Source of the DNA: Clostridia bacterium
GTDB taxonomy: Bacteria > Bacillota_A > Clostridia > Oscillospirales > CAG-272
Length of the DNA: 64,000 bases
NCBI GenBank assembly: GCA_017501345.1
Contig: JAFVXC010000009.1
Span: forward strand, 3,658-67,657
Direction: 5' to 3'
Position numbers and translations under genes: made by a program. Under the pieces are notes generated by a model. The model was given only the letters and a program-made list of their open reading frames with translations. It did not search any database and was not told where the DNA came from. This document shows, one piece after another, positions 14,988 through 23,142 of the stretch (position 1 is the stretch's first letter; each line of letters starts with the position of its first letter).

Positions 14988-17900
14988 TCACACTCTGCGG
15001 AGCAGAACGGTGAGCTTTGCACCGTCGAGGTCGATCTCGCCCGTGAATTCGGGCTCCTTGACCTCTGCAAAGGTCGCGAGCAGATCGGAAGCGAGCTGCT
15101 CCTTCTTTTCGTCGATGACGGATGCGAGAAGCTCTGCATCGGTCACGAACTGTACGTAAATGCGGTCGGAAACGTCAAAGCCCGCGTTCTTACGGAAGAC
15201 CTGGCACTGACGAACGATGTCGCGGCAGATGCCTGCGCGCATCAGCTCCTCGGAGATCTCGCAGTCAAGCGCAACGAAGCCGTCCGCATCCTTGTGGACT
15301 GCGATGCTGCCCTTCGACTTCGATTCAACCGTGAATACGTCTGCGGGGATGTCGGAGAGACCGAGCGACTCGATCGAGATCGCCTCACCCTTCGATACTT
15401 TGTCGGCGAGCGTCTGCTGGGTCTCGTCGTCGAGGCTTGCGAGGTACGCCTTGACGGGATTTGCCTGCGCCTTCAGGACGCGTCCTGCAACCTTGAAATT
15501 GACCGTGAGGTAATTGCTTTCGAGTGCCGAGGTGTCCTCGAGCTCCTTGATCTCGCCAACATTCATCTCGGAGAGAATGACCGCTCCGAACGCACCGATT
15601 GCCGCGTGATTCGTTTCGGTTGCCGAAACGTACATCGTGGGAAGGGGCTGACGCACCTTGATCTGCTTTTCGTTGCGGAGCTTCAGACCGAGCGAGATCA
15701 ATTCACGTGCGGTTTCAACGTTCCGGAGAATGCCGTCGTCCGTGCCTGCGAGATTTGCGGGAACGGTCGGATACTTGCTGAGAAGCACCGAATTCTCGAC
15801 CTCGTTTTCGGAGTAGCCCTTGACGAAGGTCTGCCATACCGCCTCGGTCATAAAGGGAATGATCGGAGCCATTGCGCCCGTGATGGTCTTTACTGCGTAG
15901 TAAAGCACTGCGTATGCGTTCATCTTATCCTCGTCGCACTCGGACTTCCAGAAGCGTGCGCGGTTGACGCGGACGTAGAAGTTCGAGATGTCGTTGACGA
16001 AGCTCTCAAACGCGACGATGATCTCACGGGTGGTGTAATTGCCGAAGTGCTCGCGGCAGGTCGCGATGAACTCGTTCGTTTTAAGAACGAGCCAGCGGTC
16101 GACATCGCAAAGGCGCGAGTAGTCGAGCTTCGAGAGGTCGATCTTGACGTCGTCGATATCGGCGTAGGTCGCGAAGAAGGTGCAGAGGTTCCAGTAGCCG
16201 AGGAGCTTACGCTTCGCCTCGTCGCCCAGGTTGAAGCCGAAGCGGACATCGGTCGAGGTCGGGGAGGAGGCGTAGATGTAACGCGATGCGTCTGCGCCAA
16301 TCTTGTCAGCCGCCTCGTCAAAGCGGATCATAAAGCCGGTCTTCGAGAACTTCGAGCCGTCCTCCGAAACGACGACCGAGTAGGTGCCGACGCGCTCGTA
16401 GGGGGGCTCGTCCACGAGAACGGTGGACATAAAGAGCATCGAGTAGAACCACAGACGGATCTGCTCCTTCATTTCGAGGACGTATTCTGCGGGGAAGTAC
16501 TGCTTCCAGTAGTCCTTGTCGGAGAAATACTTGATCGTCGAGAAGGGAACGATGCCCGCGTCGAGCCATACGTCACCGACCTGCGGGATTCTTTCGACGG
16601 GCTTACCGCAGCCGTCACACTTCACGAGGACCTTGTCGATCCACGGGCGGTGGAGATGCGGGATCTCGTCAACAGCCTCGGGATTGACCGCCTTTTCGCG
16701 GAGCTCCTCCTTCGAGCCGATCACGGTCAGCTTTCCGCAGTCGGGGCACTTGTAAAAGGGAAGGGGAAGACCGTAGTAGCGCTTTCTCGAAATGTTCCAG
16801 TCGGACATATTCGTGAGCCAGTCCTCCATACGCTTGCCCTGGTAGGGCGGATCCCAATGCACCTTGCGTGCGTTGCGGATGAGGCGCGGACGGAGCTCGT
16901 CGACGCTGATCGCCCATTCCTTGACGAGACGGAAGACGATCTCTCTCTTACATCTCCAGCAAACGGGGTAGGAGTGCTTGATCTTTGCAATGTAGAAGAG
17001 CTTGTCGCGCTTCTTCAGCTCTTCAAATACCTCGTCCTTGACCTCCTGCGCCTTCTTGCCCGAGTAGAAGCCGAAGCCGTCGTAGAATACGCCGTATTCG
17101 TCGATCGGGATGACGTTCGGGAGACCGACCTTCTGTCCGAGATCAAAGTCCTCGGCACCGCATCCGGGTGCGATGTGAACGACACCACAGCCGTCGTCGG
17201 CGGTAACCTCGTCCCACAGAACGATCTTATGCTCGAATGCGAGAGCGGGAAACTCCTCAAAGCAGGTCTCGTAAAGGGTACCCTCAAGGGTCTCGCCCTT
17301 AAAGGTATCGAGCACCTCGGTGCCGTCCTTCTTTGCAAACTTCTGATTGAAGTAAGCCTCGCCCGCGATCAGCGGATAGGGAGCATCGGTGCAATTAAAC
17401 TTTACATAGTTCATCTCGGGGTTGACCGCGAGTGCGACGTTCGCAGAGAGTGTCCACGGGGTGGTCGTCCAGACGAGAATACGCGCGCCCTTGTGGGGGC
17501 CGTCGAGGATTGGCAGACGGAAGAAGACCGAGTCGTGCTCGACCTCCTTATAGGAGCCGGTCATCTCGTGCTCAGAGAGGGAGGTGCCGCAACGGACGCA
17601 CCACGGCATCGGCTTGTAGACCTCCTTGATCCAGCCGCTTTCGTGGCACTTATGGAGGAATGCCCAGATTCCGGTGATGTTTTCGTCGGTGTAGGTGTAG
17701 TAGCTGTTATCCCAGTCCATCCACTGACCGAGACGCTTTGACTGCTCGGTGATGATGGCGGAGCAACGGCGGACACGCTCGATGCACTTGTCGGTGAACT
17801 TGTCAAGACCGTATTCCTCAATGTCGTGCTTGGTCTGGAAGCCGAGCTCCTTCTCGACCTCGACCTCGACCCAAAGGCCCTGTGCGTCAAAGCCGTTGCG

Positions 17901-18143
17901 GTAGTGGGTGTCGTAGCCGTTCATTGCGTGGTACTTGATAAAGGTATCCTTCAGAGTGCGTCCCCAGACGTGGTGAACGCCCATCGGGTTGTTTGCCGTG
18001 ATCGGGCCGTCGATGAAGCGGAACTTCGGACCGTTTTCATTTTGTTTTTTCAGTGCGTGGAAGCAGTCGTTGTCCTCCCAGAATTTGAGAGTTTCCTTTT
18101 CGCTTTCCACAAAGGGATAAGGCGCGTGCAGCTTGCTTTGCAT
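14988..18143 (-). CDS. ileS: Isoleucyl-tRNA synthetase with non-canonical signature
   Basis: 1051 residues, class I synthetase with editing domain (TTPWTLSANVALAV near 230) and anticodon-binding C-terminal domain; zinc-type cysteines appear in WCVRCG and CPDCGK segments. The HIGH signature region reads PMGVHHVWGRTLKD. Counting back from the conserved Lys-Asp, HIGH corresponds to GVHH, so the first His is Gly and the Gly is His. KMSKS is KFSKT. This resembles IleRS versions I know from other Gram-positive and actinobacterial genomes with an HHxWGR segment. No T-box precedes it. Confidence 0.93.
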   Translation of the reverse strand: MQSKLHAPYPFVESEKETLKFWEDNDCFHALKKQNENGPKFRFIDGPITANNPMGVHHVWGRTLKDTFIKYHAMNGYDTHYRNGFDAQGLWVEVEVEKELGFQTKHDIEEYGLDKFTDKCIERVRRCSAIITEQSKRLGQWMDWDNSYYTYTDENITGIWAFLHKCHESGWIKEVYKPMPWCVRCGTSLSEHEMTGSYKEVEHDSVFFRLPILDGPHKGARILVWTTTPWTLSANVALAVNPEMNYVKFNCTDAPYPLIAGEAYFNQKFAKKDGTEVLDTFKGETLEGTLYETCFEEFPALAFEHKIVLWDEVTADDGCGVVHIAPGCGAEDFDLGQKVGLPNVIPIDEYGVFYDGFGFYSGKKAQEVKDEVFEELKKRDKLFYIAKIKHSYPVCWRCKREIVFRLVKEWAISVDELRPRLIRNARKVHWDPPYQGKRMEDWLTNMSDWNISRKRYYGLPLPFYKCPDCGKLTVIGSKEELREKAVNPEAVDEIPHLHRPWIDKVLVKCDGCGKPVERIPQVGDVWLDAGIVPFSTIKYFSDKDYWKQYFPAEYVLEMKEQIRLWFYSMLFMSTVLVDEPPYERVGTYSVVVSEDGSKFSKTGFMIRFDEAADKIGADASRYIYASSPTSTDVRFGFNLGDEAKRKLLGYWNLCTFFATYADIDDVKIDLSKLDYSRLCDVDRWLVLKTNEFIATCREHFGNYTTREIIVAFESFVNDISNFYVRVNRARFWKSECDEDKMNAYAVLYYAVKTITGAMAPIIPFMTEAVWQTFVKGYSENEVENSVLLSKYPTVPANLAGTDDGILRNVETARELISLGLKLRNEKQIKVRQPLPTMYVSATETNHAAIGAFGAVILSEMNVGEIKELEDTSALESNYLTVNFKVAGRVLKAQANPVKAYLASLDDETQQTLADKVSKGEAISIESLGLSDIPADVFTVESKSKGSIAVHKDADGFVALDCEISEELMRAGICRDIVRQCQVFRKNAGFDVSDRIYVQFVTDAELLASVIDEKKEQLASDLLATFAEVKEPEFTGEIDLDGAKLTVLLRRV

Positions 18144-18227
18144 TGTTGTAGATTCCTTTCGAGCAAATCGGGGTTTCGATTTTTATATGTGTTTTTGTTT
18201 TACATAAAAATACAAATATACTATTAT

Positions 18228-18256
18228 AGTATAGCACAACGAGGGACGCTTGTCAA
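18228..18256 (-). promoter_or_regulatory. ileS promoter
   Basis: Minus strand TTGACA (18251-18256), 17-bp spacer, TATACT (18228-18233), about 85 bp before ileS. The leader is too short for a T-box and none is seen. Confidence 0.85.
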
Positions 18257-18339
18257 TAGATTTTTCAGATTGAATGTGCGTGAATTGCGGGATTGAAGGT
18301 TCGCGCGTACGCGGTGGATGAGGCGAAACAGACGAGACG

Positions 18340-18657
18340 AAAAAAGCCGCCTCATAGCGGCGGCGATTGTGAGCCTCTCCCCTCGGGAGAGGTGGCGGCG
18401 AAGCCGACGGAGGGGGTAAAAGAGGCAATCCTCCGCGCTGTCATCCTGAGTGGCGATAGCGGCAAAGACGAGCAAAAGGCTCCCTCCGGGAGGGAGCTCC
18501 CGCGTTAGCGGGTGAGGGAGAGCGCGAAAAGAATGAAGTGCTACTAAAATTCATCGTTACGCAGGCTCCTTCCACCACTTCGTGGTCCCCCTCCCTCCCG
18601 GAGGGAGGCTTTTGTAGAGCGACTCAATGAATAAAAAAGCCGCCTCATAGCGGCGGC
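18340..18657. repeat. Repeat-filled intergenic region bounded by duplicated terminator hairpins
   Basis: The 25-nt hairpin AAAAAAGCCGCCTCATAGCG-GCGGC occurs at 18340-18364 and again at 18633-18657. Both copies act as terminators on the minus strand, directly after the ribbon-helix-helix gene. Between them are a CTCTCCCCTCGGGAGAGG hairpin (about 18370-18420) and a full MITE-like element at 18473-18614. No gene. Confidence 0.6.
18473..18614. repeat. CTCCCTCCGGGAGGGAG MITE-like repeat, copy 2
   Basis: 142 bp. Ends CAAAAGGCTCCCTCC and GGAGGGAGGCTTTTG are near-perfect inverted repeats. Shares blocks with the copy at 1202-1421: the CCGGGAGGGAGCTCCC core, GGTGAGGGAGAG, AATGAAGT and ACGCAGGCTCCTTCC. 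It contains no ORF, so any mobility would be in trans. Confidence 0.68.
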
Positions 18658-18659
18658 TT

Positions 18660-18854
18660 TTACGAGATATCGGAATCGGGTTTCTTGGTAGAATCATTTT
18701 CGTCCAAGTTTTTTAATGCGTATTCGCAACACTGCACGACGAGATTGTTTAATGATACACCCTTCGCTTGGGCGAGCTTTTCCATTTCCTTTATAAGGTT
18801 TGCGGGCATACGAAATGTCTTGTTTATATACTCGGCTTTTTTTACTTTGAACAT
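18660..18854 (-). CDS. Small ribbon-helix-helix (Arc/CopG-like) DNA-binding protein
   Basis: 64 residues from the ATG behind GGGAGGGG; an upstream Met at 18887 lacks a ribosome binding site. The pattern is one strand with alternating residues (NKTFRMP), then two helices (LIKEMEKLAQAKG, SLNNLVVQCCEYALKNL), the layout of ribbon-helix-helix repressors and antitoxins. No toxin gene is adjacent: the nearest ORF (19022) is divergent and unlike known toxins. Autoregulation is likely by family habit but not shown. TATAAT is present at 18874-18879 in its upstream region. Confidence 0.65.
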   Translation of the reverse strand: MFKVKKAEYINKTFRMPANLIKEMEKLAQAKGVSLNNLVVQCCEYALKNLDENDSTKKPDSDIS

Positions 18855-18947
18855 AGAGCACCCCTCCCTTTTGTATATATTATACACTGAGTCTGCGCAA
18901 AAATATACACCTCAATTTAACGCTAATATTTTCAGTGCAATTTACAC

Positions 18948-18976
18948 TTGACTTTTTTGAAGAACTGTGCTAAACT
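18948..18976 (+). promoter_or_regulatory. Candidate promoter of the orphan 138-residue ORF
   Basis: TTGACT (18948-18953), 17-bp spacer, TAAACT (18971-18976). One mismatch per box. Confidence 0.6.
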
Positions 18977-19021
18977 AATATTGTACTATAAATCATTAGC
19001 GGTGAGAAAGGCGACGATTCA

Positions 19022-19438
19022 ATGCTACACGAAAGACATTTCAGACGGAACAAGCTTCGCGTTACAAAGGATTCGATCATATGGCGCGGGGTTTCTTATA
19101 GAAAAAGATATTTCCTCCGTAGGGTCTATTACTATCTTCACGCCCGACCGCACCTTCTGAAAAAGCCCGCATATCGGTGTCTCTATGAGGAGAGCCTGAA
19201 CCGTCAGGTGGAACTGATATGGCGCGAGTTTCCGAACAAAGAGAAGGGACCGGATTGTTATCGTGAGTTGATCAAAATCCTTGCAGATCTCAGCGTTCAG
19301 CACAACGGCAAGAACGGCTCGAATCTCACAAGGGGCGCACTGAACGAATATCTGCGTTACAGACGGCGGGTATGGGGATGCGCGGGACGCAGTTGTACGC
19401 GCGGCTGTGAAAAAGCCAATACAGATCAAAAGAGCTGA
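19022..19438 (+). CDS. Hypothetical basic protein
   Basis: 138 residues, very rich in Arg, Lys and Tyr, with a cysteine-containing tail (CAGRSCTRGC). No family recognised and no signal or membrane segment. In favour of a real gene: a plausible promoter about 45 bp upstream and a strong terminator that begins at its stop codon. Against: the ribosome binding site is weak (AAAGG about 13 nt before the ATG) and an overlapping shorter frame exists. It might instead be a non-coding transcript. Confidence 0.42.
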   Translation: MLHERHFRRNKLRVTKDSIIWRGVSYRKRYFLRRVYYYLHARPHLLKKPAYRCLYEESLNRQVELIWREFPNKEKGPDCYRELIKILADLSVQHNGKNGSNLTRGALNEYLRYRRRVWGCAGRSCTRGCEKANTDQKS

Positions 19439-19462
19439 GTCAACGACAGACTCAGCTCTTTT
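19428..19462. terminator. Bidirectional terminator before trmO
   Basis: AAAAGAGCTGAGTC/GACTCAGCTCTTTT perfect stem, A tail on the left and T tail on the right, between the 19022 ORF and convergent trmO. Confidence 0.88.
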
Positions 19463-19478
19463 GTTCGTTCTATACTGA

Positions 19479-20213
19479 TTATTCCACCCACACGACGGTG
19501 AGGGTACCGTTTTCGACGCGGAAGCAGATCTCGTGTCCCGCAAAGGGGAATCCATAGACGCGCTCAGGATCGTTCTGGTAGGCAGGTCGCGGATCCTCGG
19601 AGAGGATCTCGAGGATCGAGCTGTGCTTGTCCTTTGGGAGCTTTTCGAGGAGCTCCTGCGGAAATTCCACCTTCAGTCGGTAATCGAATTTTTCGTCCGC
19701 GAAGCCGCCGATGGCATCGGGGTGGGAATCGGTGAAGGGAAGGTAGGGCTTGATGTCGAGGATCGGGGTTCCGTTCATCAGATCCGCTCCCGAAACGACG
19801 AGGACGGTTTCGCCGTTTTCCTCGGTGCGCACGCCGAGGAGCTTGACGGACGAAAGTCCGATCGGATTTGGGCGGAAGGGAGAACGGGTGGCGAATACGC
19901 CCATTTTCGTGTTGCCGCCGAGCCGAGGGGGGCGTACGGTGGGAGTAAAGTGCTCGCCGTCACCCTCGCGCACCGCCTCCGAAAAGAGCCACAGAAGCCA
20001 GAGATGCGAAAAATCCTCGATGCCGCGCAGGGCATCGGGGTTTTGATATTCCTTTGTAAAGCGGATGACGCCCGTGAGAGAGGAGGCGAGCCCGCTCTGC
20101 CGCGGGATACCGAATTTCGTCGGGAAATCGGTATAGATATGCCCGATCACGCGATAGGTGGGAAGCGGAAGCTCCTCGCCGCGGCTGTTTTCAAAGACTT
20201 TTTTCAGATCCAT
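19479..20213 (-). CDS. trmO: TrmO-type tRNA N6-methyltransferase (TsaA/YaeB family)
   Basis: 244 residues. Beta-barrel TsaA core with IGHIYTDFPTKFGIPRQ near the N-terminus, HLWLLWLF near 90, and the RPPRLGGNTKMGVFATRSPFRPNPIG signature region (~112-137). Known TrmO enzymes methylate the t6A37 base of threonine tRNAs; the fold binds SAM. A tRNA-Thr gene lies at 151-226 of the same window. Separated by 34 bp from the histidine kinase upstream, so possibly in the same transcript. Confidence 0.88.
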   Translation of the reverse strand: MDLKKVFENSRGEELPLPTYRVIGHIYTDFPTKFGIPRQSGLASSLTGVIRFTKEYQNPDALRGIEDFSHLWLLWLFSEAVREGDGEHFTPTVRPPRLGGNTKMGVFATRSPFRPNPIGLSSVKLLGVRTEENGETVLVVSGADLMNGTPILDIKPYLPFTDSHPDAIGGFADEKFDYRLKVEFPQELLEKLPKDKHSSILEILSEDPRPAYQNDPERVYGFPFAGHEICFRVENGTLTVVWVE

Positions 20214-20247
20214 TTCGTATTGTCTCCTTGCGGTTCTCCCGAATGTG

Positions 20248-21357
20248 TTACTGCGGTGTTTCGAGCTCGGCGACGGTCTCGGCGATCGGGAGCGTAACGG
20301 TAAAGGTGCTACCCTTCTGCTCCTCGCTTTCGACCGTGATCTCGCCCCCGCAAAGCTCGACGATGCGGCGTACGAGTGTCAGACCGATACCGTTGCCCTC
20401 GCTTTTGTGGGAGGAGTCTCCCTGATAGAATTTATCGAAGATGCGGTCGCGGATCTCCTCGGGCATACCGATACCTGTGTCCGTGATCCTGACCGTGACG
20501 TTTTGTCCGTCCTGACGGAGCGATACGCCGACCGTGCCGTTCTCGGGAGTGAATTTGACCGCGTTTCCGAGGAGATTCACCCAAAGCTCTGCGAGCATCT
20601 CCTCATTTGCGTAGCAGCGAACCGTGTCGAGGTCGAGATCAAGCTCGAGATTTTTCTCATCCCACTGCTTTTCAAGCAGCAGAATGCAGTGACGAAGCTG
20701 CTCGTCGAGGTCGTAGGAGGTCTTTCCGCCGACGATCGTCTGATTTTCGTACTGTGAGAGGAGCAGGATGCGAGACGCCATACGCGTGAGACGGTCGGAC
20801 TCCTTGCAGATGATCTCGAGGTACTCCTCGCGTCTCTCCTCGGGGAGGTCTCCGTAGCGGAGCTGATGTGCAAAGCCGCGGATCGACACGATCGGTGTCT
20901 TGAATTCATGGGAGAAATTGCTGATAAAGTCCTTTCGGAAGATCTCGGTCTGCTCGAGGTCACTTGCCATACTGTTGAAGGCCTCTTGAAGCTCCGCAAC
21001 CTCGAAAATGCCCTTGTCGTCGTGAACGCGAACCGAAAGGTCTCCCTCTCCGAGCTTTTTCGCCGCGCGGATCGTCTCGCGGAGGGGATACAGAATACGA
21101 AAGGAAAGAAGGGCAGCGAGCGCCGAGCCGATGATGAGGCTCGGGATGAACATAATGAGCAGAAGCCCGAACGGAGCCGATTGCACGATCCTTATAAAGC
21201 CGAAAAGTGCGTTGAGCAGAAAGAGGATCGTGCCCGTGATAAGCCCCGATATGAGCATCAGGGTGAATACGTAAGAGATCAGGACGACGCGCAGGCTGCG
21301 GTAGCGTCTTGTGGCGCGCTCGCCTTGGGAGGGATGCTTCAGTGGGCGTTTCTTCAT
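20248..21357 (-). CDS. Sensor histidine kinase, intramembrane-sensing type
   Basis: 369 residues. Two membrane helices (~27-50 and ~62-85) joined by only a few residues, then HAMP (~85-140), HisKA with SHEFKTPIVS (His near 158), and HATPase with LWVNLLGNAVKF, DTGIGMPEEI and GNGIGLTLV boxes. With almost no extracellular loop it resembles kinases that sense within the membrane or through a partner protein. Last of three signalling genes, 14 bp after the response regulator. Confidence 0.92.
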   Translation of the reverse strand: MKKRPLKHPSQGERATRRYRSLRVVLISYVFTLMLISGLITGTILFLLNALFGFIRIVQSAPFGLLLIMFIPSLIIGSALAALLSFRILYPLRETIRAAKKLGEGDLSVRVHDDKGIFEVAELQEAFNSMASDLEQTEIFRKDFISNFSHEFKTPIVSIRGFAHQLRYGDLPEERREEYLEIICKESDRLTRMASRILLLSQYENQTIVGGKTSYDLDEQLRHCILLLEKQWDEKNLELDLDLDTVRCYANEEMLAELWVNLLGNAVKFTPENGTVGVSLRQDGQNVTVRITDTGIGMPEEIRDRIFDKFYQGDSSHKSEGNGIGLTLVRRIVELCGGEITVESEEQKGSTFTVTLPIAETVAELETPQ

Positions 21358-21371
21358 GGTCGCATTTTCCT

Positions 21372-22055
21372 TTATTTTGCTTTGACGGTCGGAACAGCCT
21401 TATAGCCGAGACCACGGATGGTCGAGATCGAAAAGTCGGGATTGTCGCGGAAGCGATCTCTGAGACGGCTGATATGCACGTCGACCGTGCGCTCGTCGCT
21501 CTCGCTGTCCATATCCCAGATGTCGTCCATCAGGGAGCGGCGGGTAAAGATCTTGTTCGGATAAGAGAGAAGCTTGAAGAGGAGGAGAAATTCCTTTTGC
21601 GTGAGCTCGACCGTTCCCTCGGGGGTTGTTACGGTGAGAGAATCGTAGAGGAGCGTGGTGTCACCGACCGTGAGCTTTCGCTCGCTGACAATGCGGGAGC
21701 GGCGCAGGAGTGCCGCGATGCGGAGGATCATCTCCTCCTCGTCAACCGGTTTAACCATATAGTCGTCGGTTCCGATCAGGAAGCCGCGCTTTTTGTCGGC
21801 GGGACTTTCCTTTGCCGTGACCATCAGGATCGGGAGATCGCTCCCGCCCTGCCGAAGGGTCTCCGTGAAGGCGTAGCCGTCCATACGCGGCATCATCAGG
21901 TCGAGAACGACGAGATCAATATGCGTTTTTTCGAGAATTTCGAGGGCTTCGATACCATCCGCCGCCGTATACGGGGAGTATCCGTATCGTGTCAGAACCG
22001 CAGCCATCAGCTTGCGGGTGCTCGGATCGTCCTCGGCAATGAGAATGTTGAACAT
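21372..22055 (-). CDS. OmpR-family response regulator (complete acidic pocket)
   Basis: 227 residues from the ATG behind AAAGGA. Receiver domain with the acidic pair in LIAEDDPSTR, phosphoacceptor Asp in LVVLDLMMPRMDG, Thr in LMVTAKE and Lys in YMVKPVDEEE. Then a winged-helix DNA-binding domain (LTQKEFLLLFKLL, then the RTVDVHISRLRDRF recognition helix). Probable cognate of the kinase directly downstream. An upstream in-frame Met at 22289 overlaps the previous gene and is rejected. Confidence 0.93.
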   Translation of the reverse strand: MFNILIAEDDPSTRKLMAAVLTRYGYSPYTAADGIEALEILEKTHIDLVVLDLMMPRMDGYAFTETLRQGGSDLPILMVTAKESPADKKRGFLIGTDDYMVKPVDEEEMILRIAALLRRSRIVSERKLTVGDTTLLYDSLTVTTPEGTVELTQKEFLLLFKLLSYPNKIFTRRSLMDDIWDMDSESDERTVDVHISRLRDRFRDNPDFSISTIRGLGYKAVPTVKAK

Positions 22056-22098
22056 ATGTGAGTCCTTTCCGGGCTCTGTACCGTGCGGCACGAGCCTC

Positions 22099-22782
22099 TT
22101 ACGCGGTTTCGAATTTGTATCCGACGCCCCAGACGGTGCGGATCGTCCACTGATCTGAGACACCCTCGCATTTTTCTCGTACCTTTCTGACGTGGGCGTC
22201 GATCGTGCGGGTGTTTCCGAGATAATTGTAGCCCCAGACCTGATCGAGAAGCTGATCGCGTGTATAGACCTTATTGGGGTTTGACGCAAGGAAATAGAGA
22301 AGCTGAAGCTCCTTCGGTGTAAGGTCGACGCGATCGCCGTTCAGCCGCAGCTCGTACTTGTCGATCGAAAGCTCAAGCTTGTCGAGCGTGATCGTGCGGT
22401 TATCCTCTGCGCGGTCTAAGATGCGACTGCGGCGCAGGACTGCCTTCGCACGCGCGCCGAGCTCGCGCATATCGCACGGCTTCAGGAGAAAGTCGTCGGC
22501 ACCCGCTTCGAGCCCGTGTACCTTGTCCGCAACGGTCGCGCGGGGGGAGGTGAGGATGATCGGAACCGAGGAGCTCTTGCGGATCTCCTCGCAAAGAGAG
22601 GCTTTCCCCTCCGAGAGGAGTGCATCGAGAATGATAAGATCGGGGGAGAAGGTCTCTACACGGCAAAGCGTGTCCGTGCCCGAGGAGACCGATTCAACGG
22701 TATAATTGTTGCTCGACAGATATCTTGAGAGATCGGTACGGAGCGTGGGATTGGCTTCTGCCAGTAAAATGCGTTCGTTCAT
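22099..22782 (-). CDS. OmpR-family response regulator with altered acidic pocket
   Basis: 227 residues. Same architecture as its neighbour: receiver domain with Asp in LIILDALLSEG and Lys in FLLKPCD, then winged helix with LTPKELQLLYFLAS and RTIDAHVRKVREK. The N-terminal acidic pair is LAEANPTLR, i.e. Glu-Ala where Glu-Asp or Asp-Asp binds Mg2+. That loses one metal ligand, so phosphorylation may be weak or bypassed. First gene of RR-RR-kinase; two regulators share one kinase. Confidence 0.9.
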   Translation of the reverse strand: MNERILLAEANPTLRTDLSRYLSSNNYTVESVSSGTDTLCRVETFSPDLIILDALLSEGKASLCEEIRKSSSVPIILTSPRATVADKVHGLEAGADDFLLKPCDMRELGARAKAVLRRSRILDRAEDNRTITLDKLELSIDKYELRLNGDRVDLTPKELQLLYFLASNPNKVYTRDQLLDQVWGYNYLGNTRTIDAHVRKVREKCEGVSDQWTIRTVWGVGYKFETA

Positions 22783-23142
22783 TGCTGTATCCCTTCCTTT
22801 CGGATAGATGTTTGCTTTACGGATACAGTATATCGCACGAATATCAAATGAAATTCAAGCGAATATGAAGCACAGATTAAATTTGTGAAAGAAATATGAA
22901 CGGCACGTGGATGTGCTCCCGAATCACGTATCATATAGGTTCTTCCTCTAAAGTATACCTGATTTCGACCGAAAAAGCAAGAGGGTTATCGGAGACTGTG
23001 GGGAAAACACGAAAATTTTACGCTTTGTTCGAAATATTCGTGCAGCGTGGGGTTGCAATTTCTCTTTCTTTGTGGTATCATATAACTCGTGAAATAATAA
23101 CTGCCGCCACAGATGCGGCGTGGAATGATGAGGTAAGATTGA
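22783..23142. other. Divergent intergenic region, response regulators and BspA-like gene
   Basis: 360 bp without a gene. The plus-strand BspA-like promoter is at 23053-23081. On the minus side TATACT lies at about 22826-22831 but no good -35 is seen at 17 bp. Loose TTCAT/TTGAATTTCATTTG direct repeats lie just upstream at about 22835-22870 and could be a response-regulator site. Confidence 0.4.
23053..23081 (+). promoter_or_regulatory. Promoter of the BspA-like lipoprotein gene
   Basis: TTGCAA (23053-23058), 17-bp spacer, TATCAT (23076-23081). The start codon is at 23143 behind GAGGTAAG. Confidence 0.65.

Noticed and set aside
15294..17741. 815-residue plus-strand frame inside ileS
   Set aside because: Antisense shadow of the IleRS gene with no domain, promoter or start signals.
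18144..18260. T-box leader for ileS
   Set aside because: The promoter lies about 85 bp from the start codon and there is no TGGTACCGCGG-like element or specifier stem.
18660..19438. Toxin-antitoxin pair made of the RHH protein and the 19022 ORF
   Set aside because: The genes are divergent with about 170 bp between them and separate promoters, and the ORF has no toxin family features.
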